Below are positions 10,610-19,790 of a stretch of 64,000 nucleotides of DNA, piece by piece; position 1 is the stretch's first letter, and each line of letters opens with the position of its first letter. The stretch comes from Myxococcota bacterium (GTDB lineage Bacteria > Myxococcota_A > UBA9160 > SMWR01): positions 202,349 through 266,348 of the forward strand of contig JBCCEW010000006.1 of NCBI GenBank assembly GCA_039030075.1, written 5' to 3'. Position numbers and translations under genes: made by a program. The notes under the pieces were generated by a model, which saw only the letters and a program-made list of their open reading frames with translations, was not told where the DNA came from and did not search any database.

Positions 10610-11269
10610 ATGCGTATTCTCTCCGTCAATGTGGGCCTCCCTCGCGACGTTTCGTGGCGCGGGAAGACGGTACGTACCGGAATCTTCAAGCAGGCCGTCT
10701 CGGGCGCGGTGCGCGTCGAGCGCGTGCACCTGGAGGGGGACGGGCAGGCGGATCTGGAGGTGCACGGGGGCGTCGACAAGGCGGTCTATGCCTATCCGAG
10801 TGCGCACTATGCGCATTGGAGCGAGTGGCTCGGTGAAGCCGAGCTCGCCTGGGGCGCCTTCGGTGAGAACCTGACCCTCGAAGGGGCGCTCGAGGACGAG
10901 GTGAACCTGGGGGACCGGTTTCGTGCGGGGACCGCGCTGCTCGAGGTGACACAGCCGCGGATCCCGTGCCACAAGCTCGGTCTCCGCCACGGGCGTCCCG
11001 ATCTCCCGAAGGCGTTTCTCCAGAGCGGCCGGTCGGGGTTCTATCTGCGGGTCCTCGAGCCTGGACGGGTCGAGGCCGGGGATGCGTTCGCACGCGAAAC
11101 GATCGGGCGCCCAAAGGTCTCGATCGCGCAGCTCCAGTCCTTTGCACGGGGAGAAGGCGACGCGGATCTGGCGCGCCGGGCCATCGAGCACCCCGCGCTC
11201 GCCGATGCCTGGCGCGACCACCTGGTGCGCCGCTTCGGATCGGCTGCCCAGCATCGAGCCGACGATTGA
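10610..11269 (+). CDS. MOSC domain-containing protein, YiiM-like
   Basis: 219 residues. The MOSC core shows HGGVDKAVYAYP, GAFGENLT and PRIPCHKL; that cysteine is the expected molybdenum-cofactor sulfur ligand. The C-terminal part (about 165-219) has the short helical extension of YiiM. YiiM homologues carry molybdenum cofactor and reduce N-hydroxylated bases such as 6-hydroxylaminopurine; that role is inferred from family membership. The start ATG has no clear Shine-Dalgarno, but a TAGCCT hexamer ends 6 bases before it, which suggests a leaderless transcript. Confidence 0.87.
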   Translation: MRILSVNVGLPRDVSWRGKTVRTGIFKQAVSGAVRVERVHLEGDGQADLEVHGGVDKAVYAYPSAHYAHWSEWLGEAELAWGAFGENLTLEGALEDEVNLGDRFRAGTALLEVTQPRIPCHKLGLRHGRPDLPKAFLQSGRSGFYLRVLEPGRVEAGDAFARETIGRPKVSIAQLQSFARGEGDADLARRAIEHPALADAWRDHLVRRFGSAAQHRADD

Positions 11270-11298
11270 ACTAGGGTTCGCGGCCGCAGGGGGAATTC

Positions 11299-12279
11299 GT
11301 GGGCAGACCCAGTGGGGTGAGGTTCGGGCTCGGTGTTGCGCTGTTTCTCGTGGGGATCGTGGCGGTCGCGTCCGAGTCCGAGATCGCGCCCGCTGCATCG
11401 AATGGGACTGCCGCGTCGAATGGGGTCGCCGCATCGAACGGCGCGGCCGCCGAAGGGGTGCCCCACGAATTGGCGACCCTGCTGGACGCGAAGCAGCGCA
11501 CGGCATGGCGCAAGGCCTATGCGCGTGAAGTGGCCGGAGACTTCGACTCAGCGATTGCAGGCTACGAGCCCCTGGCGCGCGCCCACCCCGATTCCGCCTT
11601 CATCGCCTGGCGCATGGCGCGCAACCACTGGCGCTCCGGGGAGATGCTGCCCCTCAACGCGAAAGAGCCGCGACGACAGGCGTTCAACCGAGCATTGGAG
11701 TGGGCGGATCGCTCCCTCACGGCGGCGCCGGAATGCGGTGAGTGCGTGTTCTGGAAGATGGCCTCGATGGGACGCCTCGCCACGACCGTCGGCGCCCTCG
11801 AGTCGGCTCGCCTGGCCCAGCCCATGGCCGAGCTGATCGATCGTGGCATCGCGCTCGAGCCCACCTACGCCGACAACGACTGGAACCACACGAAGGCGAA
11901 CCTTTACCTCGCCGCTTCTTCCTTCTATCGGTTGCTCCCGGAGTGGTTCTGGCTCGAGTACGCGATCGGTGTTCGCGGCGACAAGAAGCGCGCCCTCGGT
12001 TACATCGAGCAGGCGATGGCGATCACGCCCGACCGGATCGACTATCACCTCGAGATGGGAGCGGTGCTCTTGTGTCTCGCGTCTCGCGAAGAGACCCACG
12101 ACTACGCAGCGCGGGGCCGACAGGTGCTCGAACGCGCGCGTACCCTCGAGCACCGTCTGACCACGGACGCCATCGATCAAGAGCACGCGCAGCTGCTGCT
12201 CGATCAGCCCGACACGGCCTGCGGCTACTCCCGCGACGGTTTCATGGACTTCTCGGGGATCAAGGAAGGCCAGATCTAG
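11299..12279 (+). CDS. secreted or membrane-anchored TPR-like protein of unknown function
   Basis: 326 residues. A hydrophobic N-terminus (LGVALFLVGIVAVAS) looks like a signal peptide or anchor. It is followed by three tandem copies of Ala-Ser-Asn-Gly-X-Ala (encoded by roughly 18-base repeats around 11390-11445), probably a flexible linker. The rest is helical and resembles tetratricopeptide repeats: paired helices around 70-120, 135-165 and 235-280, with phrases such as ALEWADRSLTAAPECGEC. An AGGGGGAA Shine-Dalgarno precedes the GTG start. Its stop TAG shares the palindrome CTAG with the stop of the convergent WYL regulator. No enzyme motif is seen. Confidence 0.7.
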   Translation: MGRPSGVRFGLGVALFLVGIVAVASESEIAPAASNGTAASNGVAASNGAAAEGVPHELATLLDAKQRTAWRKAYAREVAGDFDSAIAGYEPLARAHPDSAFIAWRMARNHWRSGEMLPLNAKEPRRQAFNRALEWADRSLTAAPECGECVFWKMASMGRLATTVGALESARLAQPMAELIDRGIALEPTYADNDWNHTKANLYLAASSFYRLLPEWFWLEYAIGVRGDKKRALGYIEQAMAITPDRIDYHLEMGAVLLCLASREETHDYAARGRQVLERARTLEHRLTTDAIDQEHAQLLLDQPDTACGYSRDGFMDFSGIKEGQI

Positions 12280-12995
12280 CGGGCCACGTCTCTCGGTCGT
12301 CGCCATTCGCGCGGATCGAGTGCCAGCGGCTTCGGGGCGAAGCGCTGTTGCAGTACCCGGGGGCGCGAGATCCGATCCATCCGAAACATGCGGCGCGCGT
12401 CCTTTTCGACGTCGATCGCCAGCACGTACCAGACCGGTAGCTCGACGTAGAGGCCGTGAGGTTCGACCCGGCGTTGGGTCCGGGCGCCCATGCGGTCCAC
12501 GTAGCCGAACCCCAGGCAGCGTTCCTCGCGGAACGCGCGTTCGAACGCATCGAGGAGCGAAGGCGAAGTCGGACCGGCCGACGCCCGTAGGCTCGGCGTG
12601 GCCGGGTCGCCGACCTGGATGCGGTCGCACAACCTCCGCAGCTGATGGCGTCGCTCGTCGGGGAGCCGTGCGAGGAGCTTGTTGACGCCCGCGCTTCCGC
12701 CCCGCGAGAACGGCAGCCCGTGGATGCGTCGGGCGATCTCGACCGAGAGCCACAAGCTCACGGCCTGTTCCTCATCGAGTTGAATCGGGGGGAGCGGCGC
12801 GAAGCGGGCGAAGCGAACGCCGCCGCCCCGACCGCGCTCGCCCTCGATGTCGAACCCGCGTCGCCGCAATGCAGCGACGTCGCGGCGCACGGTTCGCACC
12901 GAGACGCCGAGCGCTTCGGCGAGGTCGGTCATCGACGCGCCGCGGCGCGCCCGGAGTTCGGCGATCAACGCGTCGTGGCGCTCGGTGCGGTTCAA
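12276..12995 (-). CDS. YafY-type transcriptional regulator (HTH + WYL domain)
   Basis: 239 residues. The N-terminal winged helix-turn-helix (about 4-60) contains SMTDLAEALGVSVRTVRRDV, the DeoR/YafY recognition-helix pattern. The WYL effector domain follows (about 135-230): RVEPHGLYVELPVWYVLAID, with Trp-Tyr-Val in place of the canonical Trp-Tyr-Leu. Such regulators sense a ligand through WYL and repress or activate neighbours. I chose the TTG at 12995 because a perfect GGAGGAG lies 7 bases before it, while upstream ATGs lack one and would cover the palindrome at 13038-13058. It diverges from the SnoaL-like gene, its most likely target. Confidence 0.88.
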   Translation of the reverse strand: MNRTERHDALIAELRARRGASMTDLAEALGVSVRTVRRDVAALRRRGFDIEGERGRGGGVRFARFAPLPPIQLDEEQAVSLWLSVEIARRIHGLPFSRGGSAGVNKLLARLPDERRHQLRRLCDRIQVGDPATPSLRASAGPTSPSLLDAFERAFREERCLGFGYVDRMGARTQRRVEPHGLYVELPVWYVLAIDVEKDARRMFRMDRISRPRVLQQRFAPKPLALDPREWRRPRDVAR

Positions 12996-13037
12996 ACGCT
13001 TGCTCCTCCGGCCGGCTCGGTCCCAGTGTGGACAAAA

Positions 13038-13058
13038 ATAGGACATTTCGTGTCCTAT
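13038..13058. promoter_or_regulatory. perfect palindrome, probable WYL-regulator operator
   Basis: ATAGGACA and TGTCCTAT form perfect 8-base arms around a 5-base spacer, between the divergent WYL regulator and SnoaL-like genes. A possible -35 TGGACA (13029-13034) lies just upstream, so binding could block transcription of the SnoaL-like gene. The palindrome is seen directly; the regulator assignment is inferred from position. Confidence 0.65.
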
Positions 13059-13123
13059 CTGCGGATAGCCTCCCGGTGAATCGGCAGGGGGCACGCGCTT
13101 CCCCGCCCATCGGAGGAAACGAG

Positions 13124-13498
13124 ATGAACGCGACGGAGATCGGAACGGAACTCGTGCGGCTCTGCCAGCAGGGCAAGACCCTCGAGGCGGTCGATACGCT
13201 GTACGGCGAGAAGGTGGTCAGCCTGGAGGCTGCGGATCAGGGTCCCTTCAAGGCCCGGACCGAGGGCCTGAGCGCGGTGCGCGAGAAGAACGTCAACTGG
13301 TCGGGGATGCACGAAGTGCACGAGACGAAGGCGCTCGGGCCCTTCTGCGGCGGGGATCCGGCGCGCTTCGCCGTGCTCTTCGAGATGGACGTGACCCACA
13401 AGCCGACCCAGGAGCGCAATCGGCTCGTGGAGGTGGGCCTCTACACGGTCGAGTCGGGGAAGGTCGTCCAGGAAGAGTTCTGGTACGCGATGGGATAG
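13124..13498 (+). CDS. SnoaL-like/NTF2-fold small protein
   Basis: 124 residues with the length and pattern of the SnoaL/NTF2 cone fold: an N-terminal helix (EIGTELVRLCQQG), VDTLYGEKVVSLEA, then alternating strands ending in GKVVQEEFWYAMG. Members include ketosteroid isomerase, polyketide cyclases and many ligand-binding proteins; no catalytic assignment is possible. GGAGG at 13112-13116 supports the ATG. It lies downstream of the palindrome at 13038-13058, so it is probably controlled by the divergent WYL regulator. An MFS carrier follows. Confidence 0.8.
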   Translation: MNATEIGTELVRLCQQGKTLEAVDTLYGEKVVSLEAADQGPFKARTEGLSAVREKNVNWSGMHEVHETKALGPFCGGDPARFAVLFEMDVTHKPTQERNRLVEVGLYTVESGKVVQEEFWYAMG

Positions 13499-13567
13499 AG
13501 CGGGGCGGGGGGCGGCTGGATGTCGCTCCCCGCGTACCGCGCGCTTTCGGCCTACACTGCGGCGCCC

Positions 13568-14755
13568 ATGGACGCCCGCACCCGCGGCATCGTTGCCGCC
13601 ACCTTCGCCGCTCAGGCCGTTGCCATCGGTTCGACGATCGGAGCCTTCAGCCTCTTCGTGCGCCCGGTGGCCGAGGCCTTCTCGGCCTCGACCCTGGCGG
13701 TGAGCGCCGGCGTCTCGATCATCACGCTGATGCTCGGGGTTTCCGGGGTTCCGGTCGGGCTCTGGCTGGATCGGGGCACGCCGCGGCACGCCATGTTCGC
13801 CGGCACTTTCGTGCTCAGTACCGGGTTCTGGTTCGCTTCCCAGGCCGAGAGCCTTGCGTCTCTGGCCCTGCTCTGTGTCTACATCGGCGGAGCGGTGCCA
13901 ACGCTCGGGCCGCTCACCACGATGGCAGTGGTTGGCAAGGCGGTGGCCGATGGCCGCGGGCGCGCCTTGGGCATCGCCAACATGGGTGTCCCGCTGGGTG
14001 GACTCCTGTTCGCGGCCCTGGCCGGCGTCGTCATCGAGAGCTGGGGCTGGCGCACCGCCCTCCAGCTCTTCTCGATCGTCACAGCGGTGGTCTGCGTGCC
14101 TGCCGTGTTCTTCGGGATCCCGCGCGAACTCCATCCCGCGACGTCGGAGACCGTCCCCGAAGCCCCAGAGGGGGCTCCCACCCCGCTCGCCTGGAATCCG
14201 GCTTTCTGGCTGGCGGCGCTCGCGTTCGGCGCCGGGGTCGGCGTGCTCAGCAGCTGGTACTCCCAGGTGGGACCCTTCCTGGACGACATGGGGTTGGGGT
14301 CGCGTCAGGCGGGGCTCCTGCTCGCGTTCTCTCAGGGCATCGCGGTCATCGGAACGCTGGCGCTCGGCGCACTCGCCGATCGCGTGCCACCGTCGCTGAT
14401 CATGGGGTCGATCCTGGCCGTGGTGGGTCTGGGCTTCGGGGTGCTCGCGACGGGGCCCGGCTTGCCCTGGGTGATCGCGACCCTCGTCATCACCGGCGTG
14501 GCGACCGGCGGCACCATGCCCGTCTTCGCGGCGCTGCTCGCGAAGCGTTTCGGGGCGGGCGCGCTGGGAAGCGGCGTCGGTCTCGCGAACGTCTGTCTGC
14601 TTCCCTTCGGTGCGGCGCTGCCACTCCTGGCGGGGGCGATCCGCGACGCACAGGGGAGCTACGCCTCGTTCCTTTTCGTCTGCCTCGGTCTCGTCGTCGT
14701 GGCGCTCGGGCTGCTGGTCGCCTCCGTGCGTCGCAGCGACGCGCGTTCCGCCTGA
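13568..14755 (+). CDS. MFS transporter
   Basis: 395 residues and about 12 membrane spans. The MFS loop motif appears as GLWLDRGTPR after TM2 and GALADRVPPS after TM8, so this is an inner-membrane carrier, substrate unknown. I prefer ATG 13568 over an upstream ATG (13520), because MDARTRG directly precedes the first span and a TACACT hexamer (13553-13558) ends 9 bases before it, suggesting a leaderless mRNA. It ends 4 bases before the convergent spermidine-synthase-like gene. Confidence 0.85.
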   Translation: MDARTRGIVAATFAAQAVAIGSTIGAFSLFVRPVAEAFSASTLAVSAGVSIITLMLGVSGVPVGLWLDRGTPRHAMFAGTFVLSTGFWFASQAESLASLALLCVYIGGAVPTLGPLTTMAVVGKAVADGRGRALGIANMGVPLGGLLFAALAGVVIESWGWRTALQLFSIVTAVVCVPAVFFGIPRELHPATSETVPEAPEGAPTPLAWNPAFWLAALAFGAGVGVLSSWYSQVGPFLDDMGLGSRQAGLLLAFSQGIAVIGTLALGALADRVPPSLIMGSILAVVGLGFGVLATGPGLPWVIATLVITGVATGGTMPVFAALLAKRFGAGALGSGVGLANVCLLPFGAALPLLAGAIRDAQGSYASFLFVCLGLVVVALGLLVASVRRSDARSA

Positions 14756-14759
14756 CGCG

Positions 14760-16991
14760 TCACCGGGGGCGTGGGCGCGCGTAGGCCTCACGGCCCGCGG
14801 CTGCTCCGAGACGCTCCATGTTCTCGCGGAGCACCCGTCGGCTTCGGGTGCCATCCATCCCCGCGCGCAGCGCGCTGTACTGCAGGAGCTGGTTGTCGTC
14901 TGTGATCAACGGGTGGCCCTCCGCGAAACGGCGCAGCGCCTTCCCATCGAGCCACAGGCTCCGGCGGATCTCTTCGGCCGAGAGGGTGGTCAGTCGTTCG
15001 GGTTGGCGGCGGGACAGGCCGGGCCACTCCTGGCCGAGCGCTCGGTCGCCGCTCTCCCGCCGACCGAGCAGGATGCCGGTGGGCGAGATCGGATCCATCC
15101 AGATCACGCTGTCGGGAAACACGGCGGCGAAGGTCGCGGCGATGCTGGCGGCGTGCTCCGGCGTGACGAGATGGATCGGGAGCCATTGGGCCACGACGCC
15201 TCCGGGCGCGAGGCGCTCGCTCACGATCTCGTAGAACTCGCGCGAGTACAGGGAGTTCACGCCAGCGAAGTTCGGAGGCATCGGTTCGAGGGTGATCACG
15301 TCGTAGCCGCGCTCGTTCCGTCGCAACCAAGCGCGACCGTCCATCACGACCGGCGTGACGCGCGGATCGTCGAGCACGGCCGAGTTCGAGCGAAACAGGG
15401 GGGCCAGCTCGAACACCGCCGGACTGACGTCGACGAGGTCGACCGCACGGAGTCCCTCGTGTCGCAGCGCGTTCGCCGTTTGACCGGTGCCGAAGCAGAT
15501 CACCAGTCCGGTCTCGGGGCTCGGGTGGAGGACGGCGGGCAGGCTGCCCATCCACACCATGTAGTGGCTGAACCAGTCCTCCGACGTGGCGGAGAAGCCG
15601 TCGATCAGGAGTCGTCTGCGCCCGGAGGGCGATTCGAGCACCGACGTCGTGAAGTCGGGACCTTCGGCGTGGGCGACGATGCGCTCCTGGGACTTCCCGC
15701 TGCGGTACAGCCGGTCGCGTCCGGGGCTCGAGGCGAACGCGGCGGCCAGCGCGAGCGACACCGCCGCGGCGGTGAGGCCCTGCCAGCGGGGCCGCGCTCC
15801 CACCAGGGTGGCGACAGCGATCACCAACACCCCCACGAGCCACGCGCTGCGTGCAAAGCCGAGGACGGGCAACAGCAGCCAGGCGGCGACCAACGAACCG
15901 ACGACCGAAGCGAACGTGTTGACCGCGTAGAGTCGTCCGGTGAACCCGCTCTCCGGGAAGGCCTCGAGGCACCAGGGCAGCACCGTGGCGAGACACAGCA
16001 CGGCTGGGCTCACGAGCAGTAGCGAGGTGAGAAACCAGCGCGTCGTCACCCAGGCCTGAGAGCCCGCGACCTGGGTCACGAGATCCATGCGCTCGATCAG
16101 CGGCGTGGCCAGCAGCGTTGCGACCCCCGCGGCCATGAGGAGCGTCGTTGGGCGCCAACCACGCGTCCGCAACCACGGAACCCAGCGCGCCCCGAGCGCC
16201 AGGGGGATCAGGACGGCCGCCAGGGTGATTGCGAAGGTGGCCACCGTGCTCCAGAAGGCGGTCCGCAGCGCGCGAAACCAGGCGACTTCGAGCGCGAAGG
16301 TCGCGAACCCGGTGCACGCCACCAGCCAGAGGGCCTGTTGCCGTGACAGGATCGGAAGGCCTGCGGTCGCGGATTCCTCCTCGGGGGCGTGTACGCCGAC
16401 CGACCGGGGCAGCATCGCGATCGCCGCGACGGCGAGGTTGACGCCGGCGATGCAGAGCACGGTCCGTGATACTCCGAGCGCGGGCATCAGCGCGAAGCTC
16501 ATGCCGAGCACTCCGGCGGCCGCGCCCGCGGTGTTGCTGGCATAGAGCGTCGAGATGCGGACGGCGTGCCGCTGGGCGATCTGCTGGAAGACGGGAACGC
16601 TCGCACCCATCGCCAGCGTGGCCGGTGCCAGCAGAAGCGCGATCGCAGGGCCCTGGAGCCAGGGCCCCCAAGCAGGTGACCACGCATAGAGGGATGCGTC
16701 GAGCGACTCCAGGGCGCGGAAGCCTGGCAACATCCAGAGGCCGCTCCCTCCGATCAGCGCTTCGAGTGCGCCGTAGGCACGCAGCGGGTGTCGAAGCGGG
16801 CGAGAAGCGAGCCAGCGCCCGGCACACAGGGAACCCACGCCGAAGCCGCCGAGTGTGACCGCCAAGGTGAGCGCGGTGCCCAGGGCCGAGACTCCGAACG
16901 CGAGACTCGCCTGGAGCTGCCAGACGATCTCCCAGGACAGCGCAGCGGTGCCGCCCAGGAAGACGAGGACATAGATCAAGCCGGCACCCAT
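14760..16991 (-). CDS. polytopic membrane protein fused to a spermidine-synthase-like domain
   Basis: 743 residues. About 12-14 membrane spans (1-435) precede a cytoplasmic Rossmann domain like spermidine synthase (about 450-700): VICFGTGQTANAL takes the place of the GGGDG nucleotide loop, VDLVDVSP holds the acidic SAM-binding residue, and YDVITLEPMPPN holds the usual active-site segment. At the last site, aminopropyltransferases have Asp; here it is Glu followed by Pro. Polyamine synthesis is therefore doubtful, and another methyl or aminopropyl transfer to a membrane substrate is possible. The architecture is widespread in deltaproteobacteria and planctomycetes, with unknown role. It may be read from the upstream clpB operon, but a hairpin stands between them. 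Confidence 0.8.
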   Translation of the reverse strand: MGAGLIYVLVFLGGTAALSWEIVWQLQASLAFGVSALGTALTLAVTLGGFGVGSLCAGRWLASRPLRHPLRAYGALEALIGGSGLWMLPGFRALESLDASLYAWSPAWGPWLQGPAIALLLAPATLAMGASVPVFQQIAQRHAVRISTLYASNTAGAAAGVLGMSFALMPALGVSRTVLCIAGVNLAVAAIAMLPRSVGVHAPEEESATAGLPILSRQQALWLVACTGFATFALEVAWFRALRTAFWSTVATFAITLAAVLIPLALGARWVPWLRTRGWRPTTLLMAAGVATLLATPLIERMDLVTQVAGSQAWVTTRWFLTSLLLVSPAVLCLATVLPWCLEAFPESGFTGRLYAVNTFASVVGSLVAAWLLLPVLGFARSAWLVGVLVIAVATLVGARPRWQGLTAAAVSLALAAAFASSPGRDRLYRSGKSQERIVAHAEGPDFTTSVLESPSGRRRLLIDGFSATSEDWFSHYMVWMGSLPAVLHPSPETGLVICFGTGQTANALRHEGLRAVDLVDVSPAVFELAPLFRSNSAVLDDPRVTPVVMDGRAWLRRNERGYDVITLEPMPPNFAGVNSLYSREFYEIVSERLAPGGVVAQWLPIHLVTPEHAASIAATFAAVFPDSVIWMDPISPTGILLGRRESGDRALGQEWPGLSRRQPERLTTLSAEEIRRSLWLDGKALRRFAEGHPLITDDNQLLQYSALRAGMDGTRSRRVLRENMERLGAAAGREAYARPRPR

Positions 16992-17037
16992 CGCGACGGA
17001 CCACCCTACGCGATCCGGTGCTCGGGGATCCAGTCCT

Positions 17038-17060
17038 CAGGGGGCGCATCCGCCCCCCTG
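17038..17060 (-). terminator. GC-rich hairpin just after clpB
   Basis: CAGGGGGCG pairs with CGCCCCCCTG (one bulged C) across a CATC loop. It begins 2 bases after the clpB stop codon on the clpB strand. There is no U-tract, so it may be a Rho-independent-like terminator or a 3' stabilising stem. Confidence 0.5.
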
Positions 17061-17062
17061 GA

Positions 17063-19645
17063 CTAGGCGGCTCGGAAGCTCAACGCCTCGTCGTCTGCGT
17101 CGATCTGGACCTTCGCGCCCTCGGGATACTCGCCCTCGAGGATCTTCATCGCGAGCGGATCCTGGAGCATCCGCTGGATCACACGCTTCAGCGGTCTTGC
17201 ACCGTAGTGCGGGTCGTAGCCCTTCTCGGCCAGCAGATCCTTCGCGCGGTCGCTGACCTCGATCTCGATGCGACGATCGCTGAGCAGACGCTTCACGCGA
17301 TCGAGCTGGATGTCGACGATCCGATGGAAGTGCTCGCGGCCGAGCTGATGAAAGACGATGGTCTCGTCGACGCGATTCAGGAACTCGGGCTTGAAGTGGC
17401 CCCGCAGCGCCTCGTCGACCCGTCGCAGCATCTCGTCGCGCTGGTCCTCGCCGAGCTCCACGATGTGCTGGCTTCCGATGTTCGACGTCATGATCAGGAC
17501 CACGTTCCGAAAGTCGACCGTGCGCCCCTGTCCGTCAGTCAGGCGACCGTCGTCGAGGATCTGAAGGAAGACGTTGAACACCTCCGGGTGCGCCTTCTCG
17601 ATCTCGTCGAAGAGCACCACGCTGTAGGGGCGGCGGCGGACCGCCTCGGTCAGGGCGCCCCCCTCTTCGTACCCGACATAGCCGGGGGGTGCGCCGATCA
17701 GGCGCGACACCGAGTGCTTCTCGCCGAACTCGCTCATGTCGATCCGCACCATCGCCCGCTCGTCGTCGAAGAGGAACTGTGCCAGGGCGCGGGCCGTCTC
17801 GGTCTTCCCGACGCCGGTCGGTCCGAGGAAGATGAAGGAGCCGATCGGGCGATCCGGGTCCTGGAGGCCGGCCCGCGCGCGGCGCACCGCGGACGAGACG
17901 GCGGTGAGCGCGGCGTCCTGTCCGACCACCCGCACCCGCAGCTGCTCCTCCATCGACAGCAGCTTCGCCTGCTCGCTCTCGAGCATCTTCGAGACCGGGA
18001 TGCCGGTCCACTTCGACACGATCTCCGCCACTTCCTCGGCCGAGACTTCCTCGGAGAGGAGCGAGCCTTCCTTCTGAATGGCGTCGAGGCGGGTCTGTTC
18101 GGCCTCGAGATCCTTCTCGAGCTCTACCAGCTCGCCGTAGCGAATCTCGGCGGCGCGCTCGAGCTGTCCCTGCTTCTGAGCGCGCTCGAGCTCCGCGTTG
18201 AGCTCTTCGCGACGTCCCTTCAGTTCCTGGACATGGGCGATCGCGCTCTTCTCCGTCTCCCAGCGGGCCTTCATGGCGTCGGACTCCGAACGGAGCTCCG
18301 CGATCTCGCGCTCGACCGCCTCGAGGCGCGATGCGCTGGCCTCGTCCGACTCCTTCTTCAGCGCCTCGCGCTCGACCTCGAGCTGCAAGCGCTTGCGCTC
18401 GAGCTGGTCGAGATCCTCGGGCATCGAGTCGATCTGGACCCGCACGCGGCTGGCGGCTTCGTCCACGAGGTCGATGGCCTTGTCTGGGAGGAAGCGGTCG
18501 GTGATGTAGCGGTTGGAGAGCACGGCGGCCTGGACGAGCGCGGCATCCTGGATGCGAACGCCGTGGTGGACCTCGTAGCGCTCCTTCAGCCCGCGCAGAA
18601 TCGAGATCGTGTCCTCGACGCTGGGCTCGCCCACGTGGACGGGCTGGAAGCGGCGCTCGAGGGCGGCGTCCTTCTCGACGTGCTTGCGGTACTCGTCGAG
18701 GGTGGTGGCGCCGATGCAGCGCAGCTCTCCCCGCGCGAGTGCGGGCTTCAGCATGTTCGCAGCGTCGGCGGCGCCCTCGGCGGCACCCGCGCCCACGATC
18801 GTGTGGAGCTCGTCGATGAAGACGATCACCTGGCCGTCGGCCTCGGCGACCTCGCGCAGCACCGCCTTCAAGCGGTCTTCGAACTCGCCGCGGTACTTGC
18901 TCCCCGCGATCATCGCGCCGATGTCGAGCGAGACGAGCTGGCGCTCCTTCAAGCTCTCGGGCACGTCGCCGGCGACGATGCGCTGGGCCAGGCCCTCGGC
19001 GATGGCCGTCTTGCCCACGCCGGGCTCGCCGATCAGCACCGGGTTGTTCTTCGTGCGACGCGACAGAACCTGGACGACCCGACGGATCTCTTCGTCGCGC
19101 CCGATCACCGGATCGATCTTCCCCTTGCGGGCGACGTCGGTGAGGTCGCGTCCAAACTTCTCGAGCGCCTGATACTTCGACTCCGGGTCGGGGTCGGTCA
19201 CGCGGGCGCCGCCGCGGACGGATGCCAAGGCCTTCAGGATGGACTCGCGGTCCACGCCGAGCGCACGCAGCGCGCTCCCCGCGGCGTCGTCCTTCTCGGC
19301 GGCGATCGCAAGCAGCAGGTGCTCGGTCGAGACGTACTCGTCCTTCAGCTGCTCGGCTTCGCCAAAGGCCTTCTCCAGTACGCGGGACGTGCTGCGCGCC
19401 AGCTGGGACTGGGCACCGCCGGACACCTTCGGAAGCGTCTCGAGGACCTCCTCGAGCTTCCCTTGGAGCATGTCGATCGGAACGCCGAGTTTCTGGAGCA
19501 CGGGGACCGTGCTGCCTTCGGGCTGCCCGATCAGCGCGCCGAGCAGGTGCGCCGGGAGGATCTCGCTATGTCCCCGGGAGCCCGCCGTCGACTGCGCTTC
19601 GGCGAGGGCTTCCTGGCTCTTGATCGTGAGCTTGTCGTATCGCAT
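17063..19645 (-). CDS. clpB: ATP-dependent disaggregase ClpB
   Basis: 860 residues, normal for ClpB. Order: N-terminal Clp repeat domain (1-145), AAA+ module 1 with Walker A GEPGVGKT (near 205), coiled-coil middle domain (about 400-520, rich in Glu/Lys/Leu), and AAA+ module 2 with Walker [10 protein letters not shown] (near 605). The hexamer threads aggregated proteins in the cytoplasm together with DnaK. No ClpP-docking IGF/IGL loop is evident, in keeping with ClpB rather than ClpA. The ATG has no Shine-Dalgarno; a CTTGAA -35 element, 16-base spacer and TTAGGG hexamer end only 7 bases before it. Heat-shock (sigma32-type) control is inferred from CTTGAA. The HtrA proteases upstream fit a protein-quality-control neighbourhood. 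Confidence 0.97.
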   Translation of the reverse strand: MRYDKLTIKSQEALAEAQSTAGSRGHSEILPAHLLGALIGQPEGSTVPVLQKLGVPIDMLQGKLEEVLETLPKVSGGAQSQLARSTSRVLEKAFGEAEQLKDEYVSTEHLLLAIAAEKDDAAGSALRALGVDRESILKALASVRGGARVTDPDPESKYQALEKFGRDLTDVARKGKIDPVIGRDEEIRRVVQVLSRRTKNNPVLIGEPGVGKTAIAEGLAQRIVAGDVPESLKERQLVSLDIGAMIAGSKYRGEFEDRLKAVLREVAEADGQVIVFIDELHTIVGAGAAEGAADAANMLKPALARGELRCIGATTLDEYRKHVEKDAALERRFQPVHVGEPSVEDTISILRGLKERYEVHHGVRIQDAALVQAAVLSNRYITDRFLPDKAIDLVDEAASRVRVQIDSMPEDLDQLERKRLQLEVEREALKKESDEASASRLEAVEREIAELRSESDAMKARWETEKSAIAHVQELKGRREELNAELERAQKQGQLERAAEIRYGELVELEKDLEAEQTRLDAIQKEGSLLSEEVSAEEVAEIVSKWTGIPVSKMLESEQAKLLSMEEQLRVRVVGQDAALTAVSSAVRRARAGLQDPDRPIGSFIFLGPTGVGKTETARALAQFLFDDERAMVRIDMSEFGEKHSVSRLIGAPPGYVGYEEGGALTEAVRRRPYSVVLFDEIEKAHPEVFNVFLQILDDGRLTDGQGRTVDFRNVVLIMTSNIGSQHIVELGEDQRDEMLRRVDEALRGHFKPEFLNRVDETIVFHQLGREHFHRIVDIQLDRVKRLLSDRRIEIEVSDRAKDLLAEKGYDPHYGARPLKRVIQRMLQDPLAMKILEGEYPEGAKVQIDADDEALSFRAA

Positions 19646-19652
19646 GGCCGAA

Positions 19653-19680
19653 CCCTAAGCACGGGTTTCGGCGCTTCAAG
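19653..19680 (-). promoter_or_regulatory. putative clpB promoter, sigma32-like -35
   Basis: On the minus strand CTTGAA (19680-19675) matches the sigma32 -35 core. After a 16-base spacer comes TTAGGG (19658-19653), 7 bases before the clpB ATG. A start site 6-8 bases after the hexamer would fall on the ATG itself, so the transcript may be leaderless. Confidence 0.45.
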
Positions 19681-19790
19681 GCCCGAAGGCGAGAACGGCG
19701 ACGCGCTTCTACGGAGTGCGCTCGCTCTCGCCCATACGCAAACGAGCGGCAGCTCCCCGCGGGAGCACCGCCCGTTGCCGCACCGAAGTG

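Noticed and set aside
8819..11506. Long minus-strand frame of 895 residues
   Set aside because: It runs antisense to four well-supported genes and arises from high GC at third codon positions.
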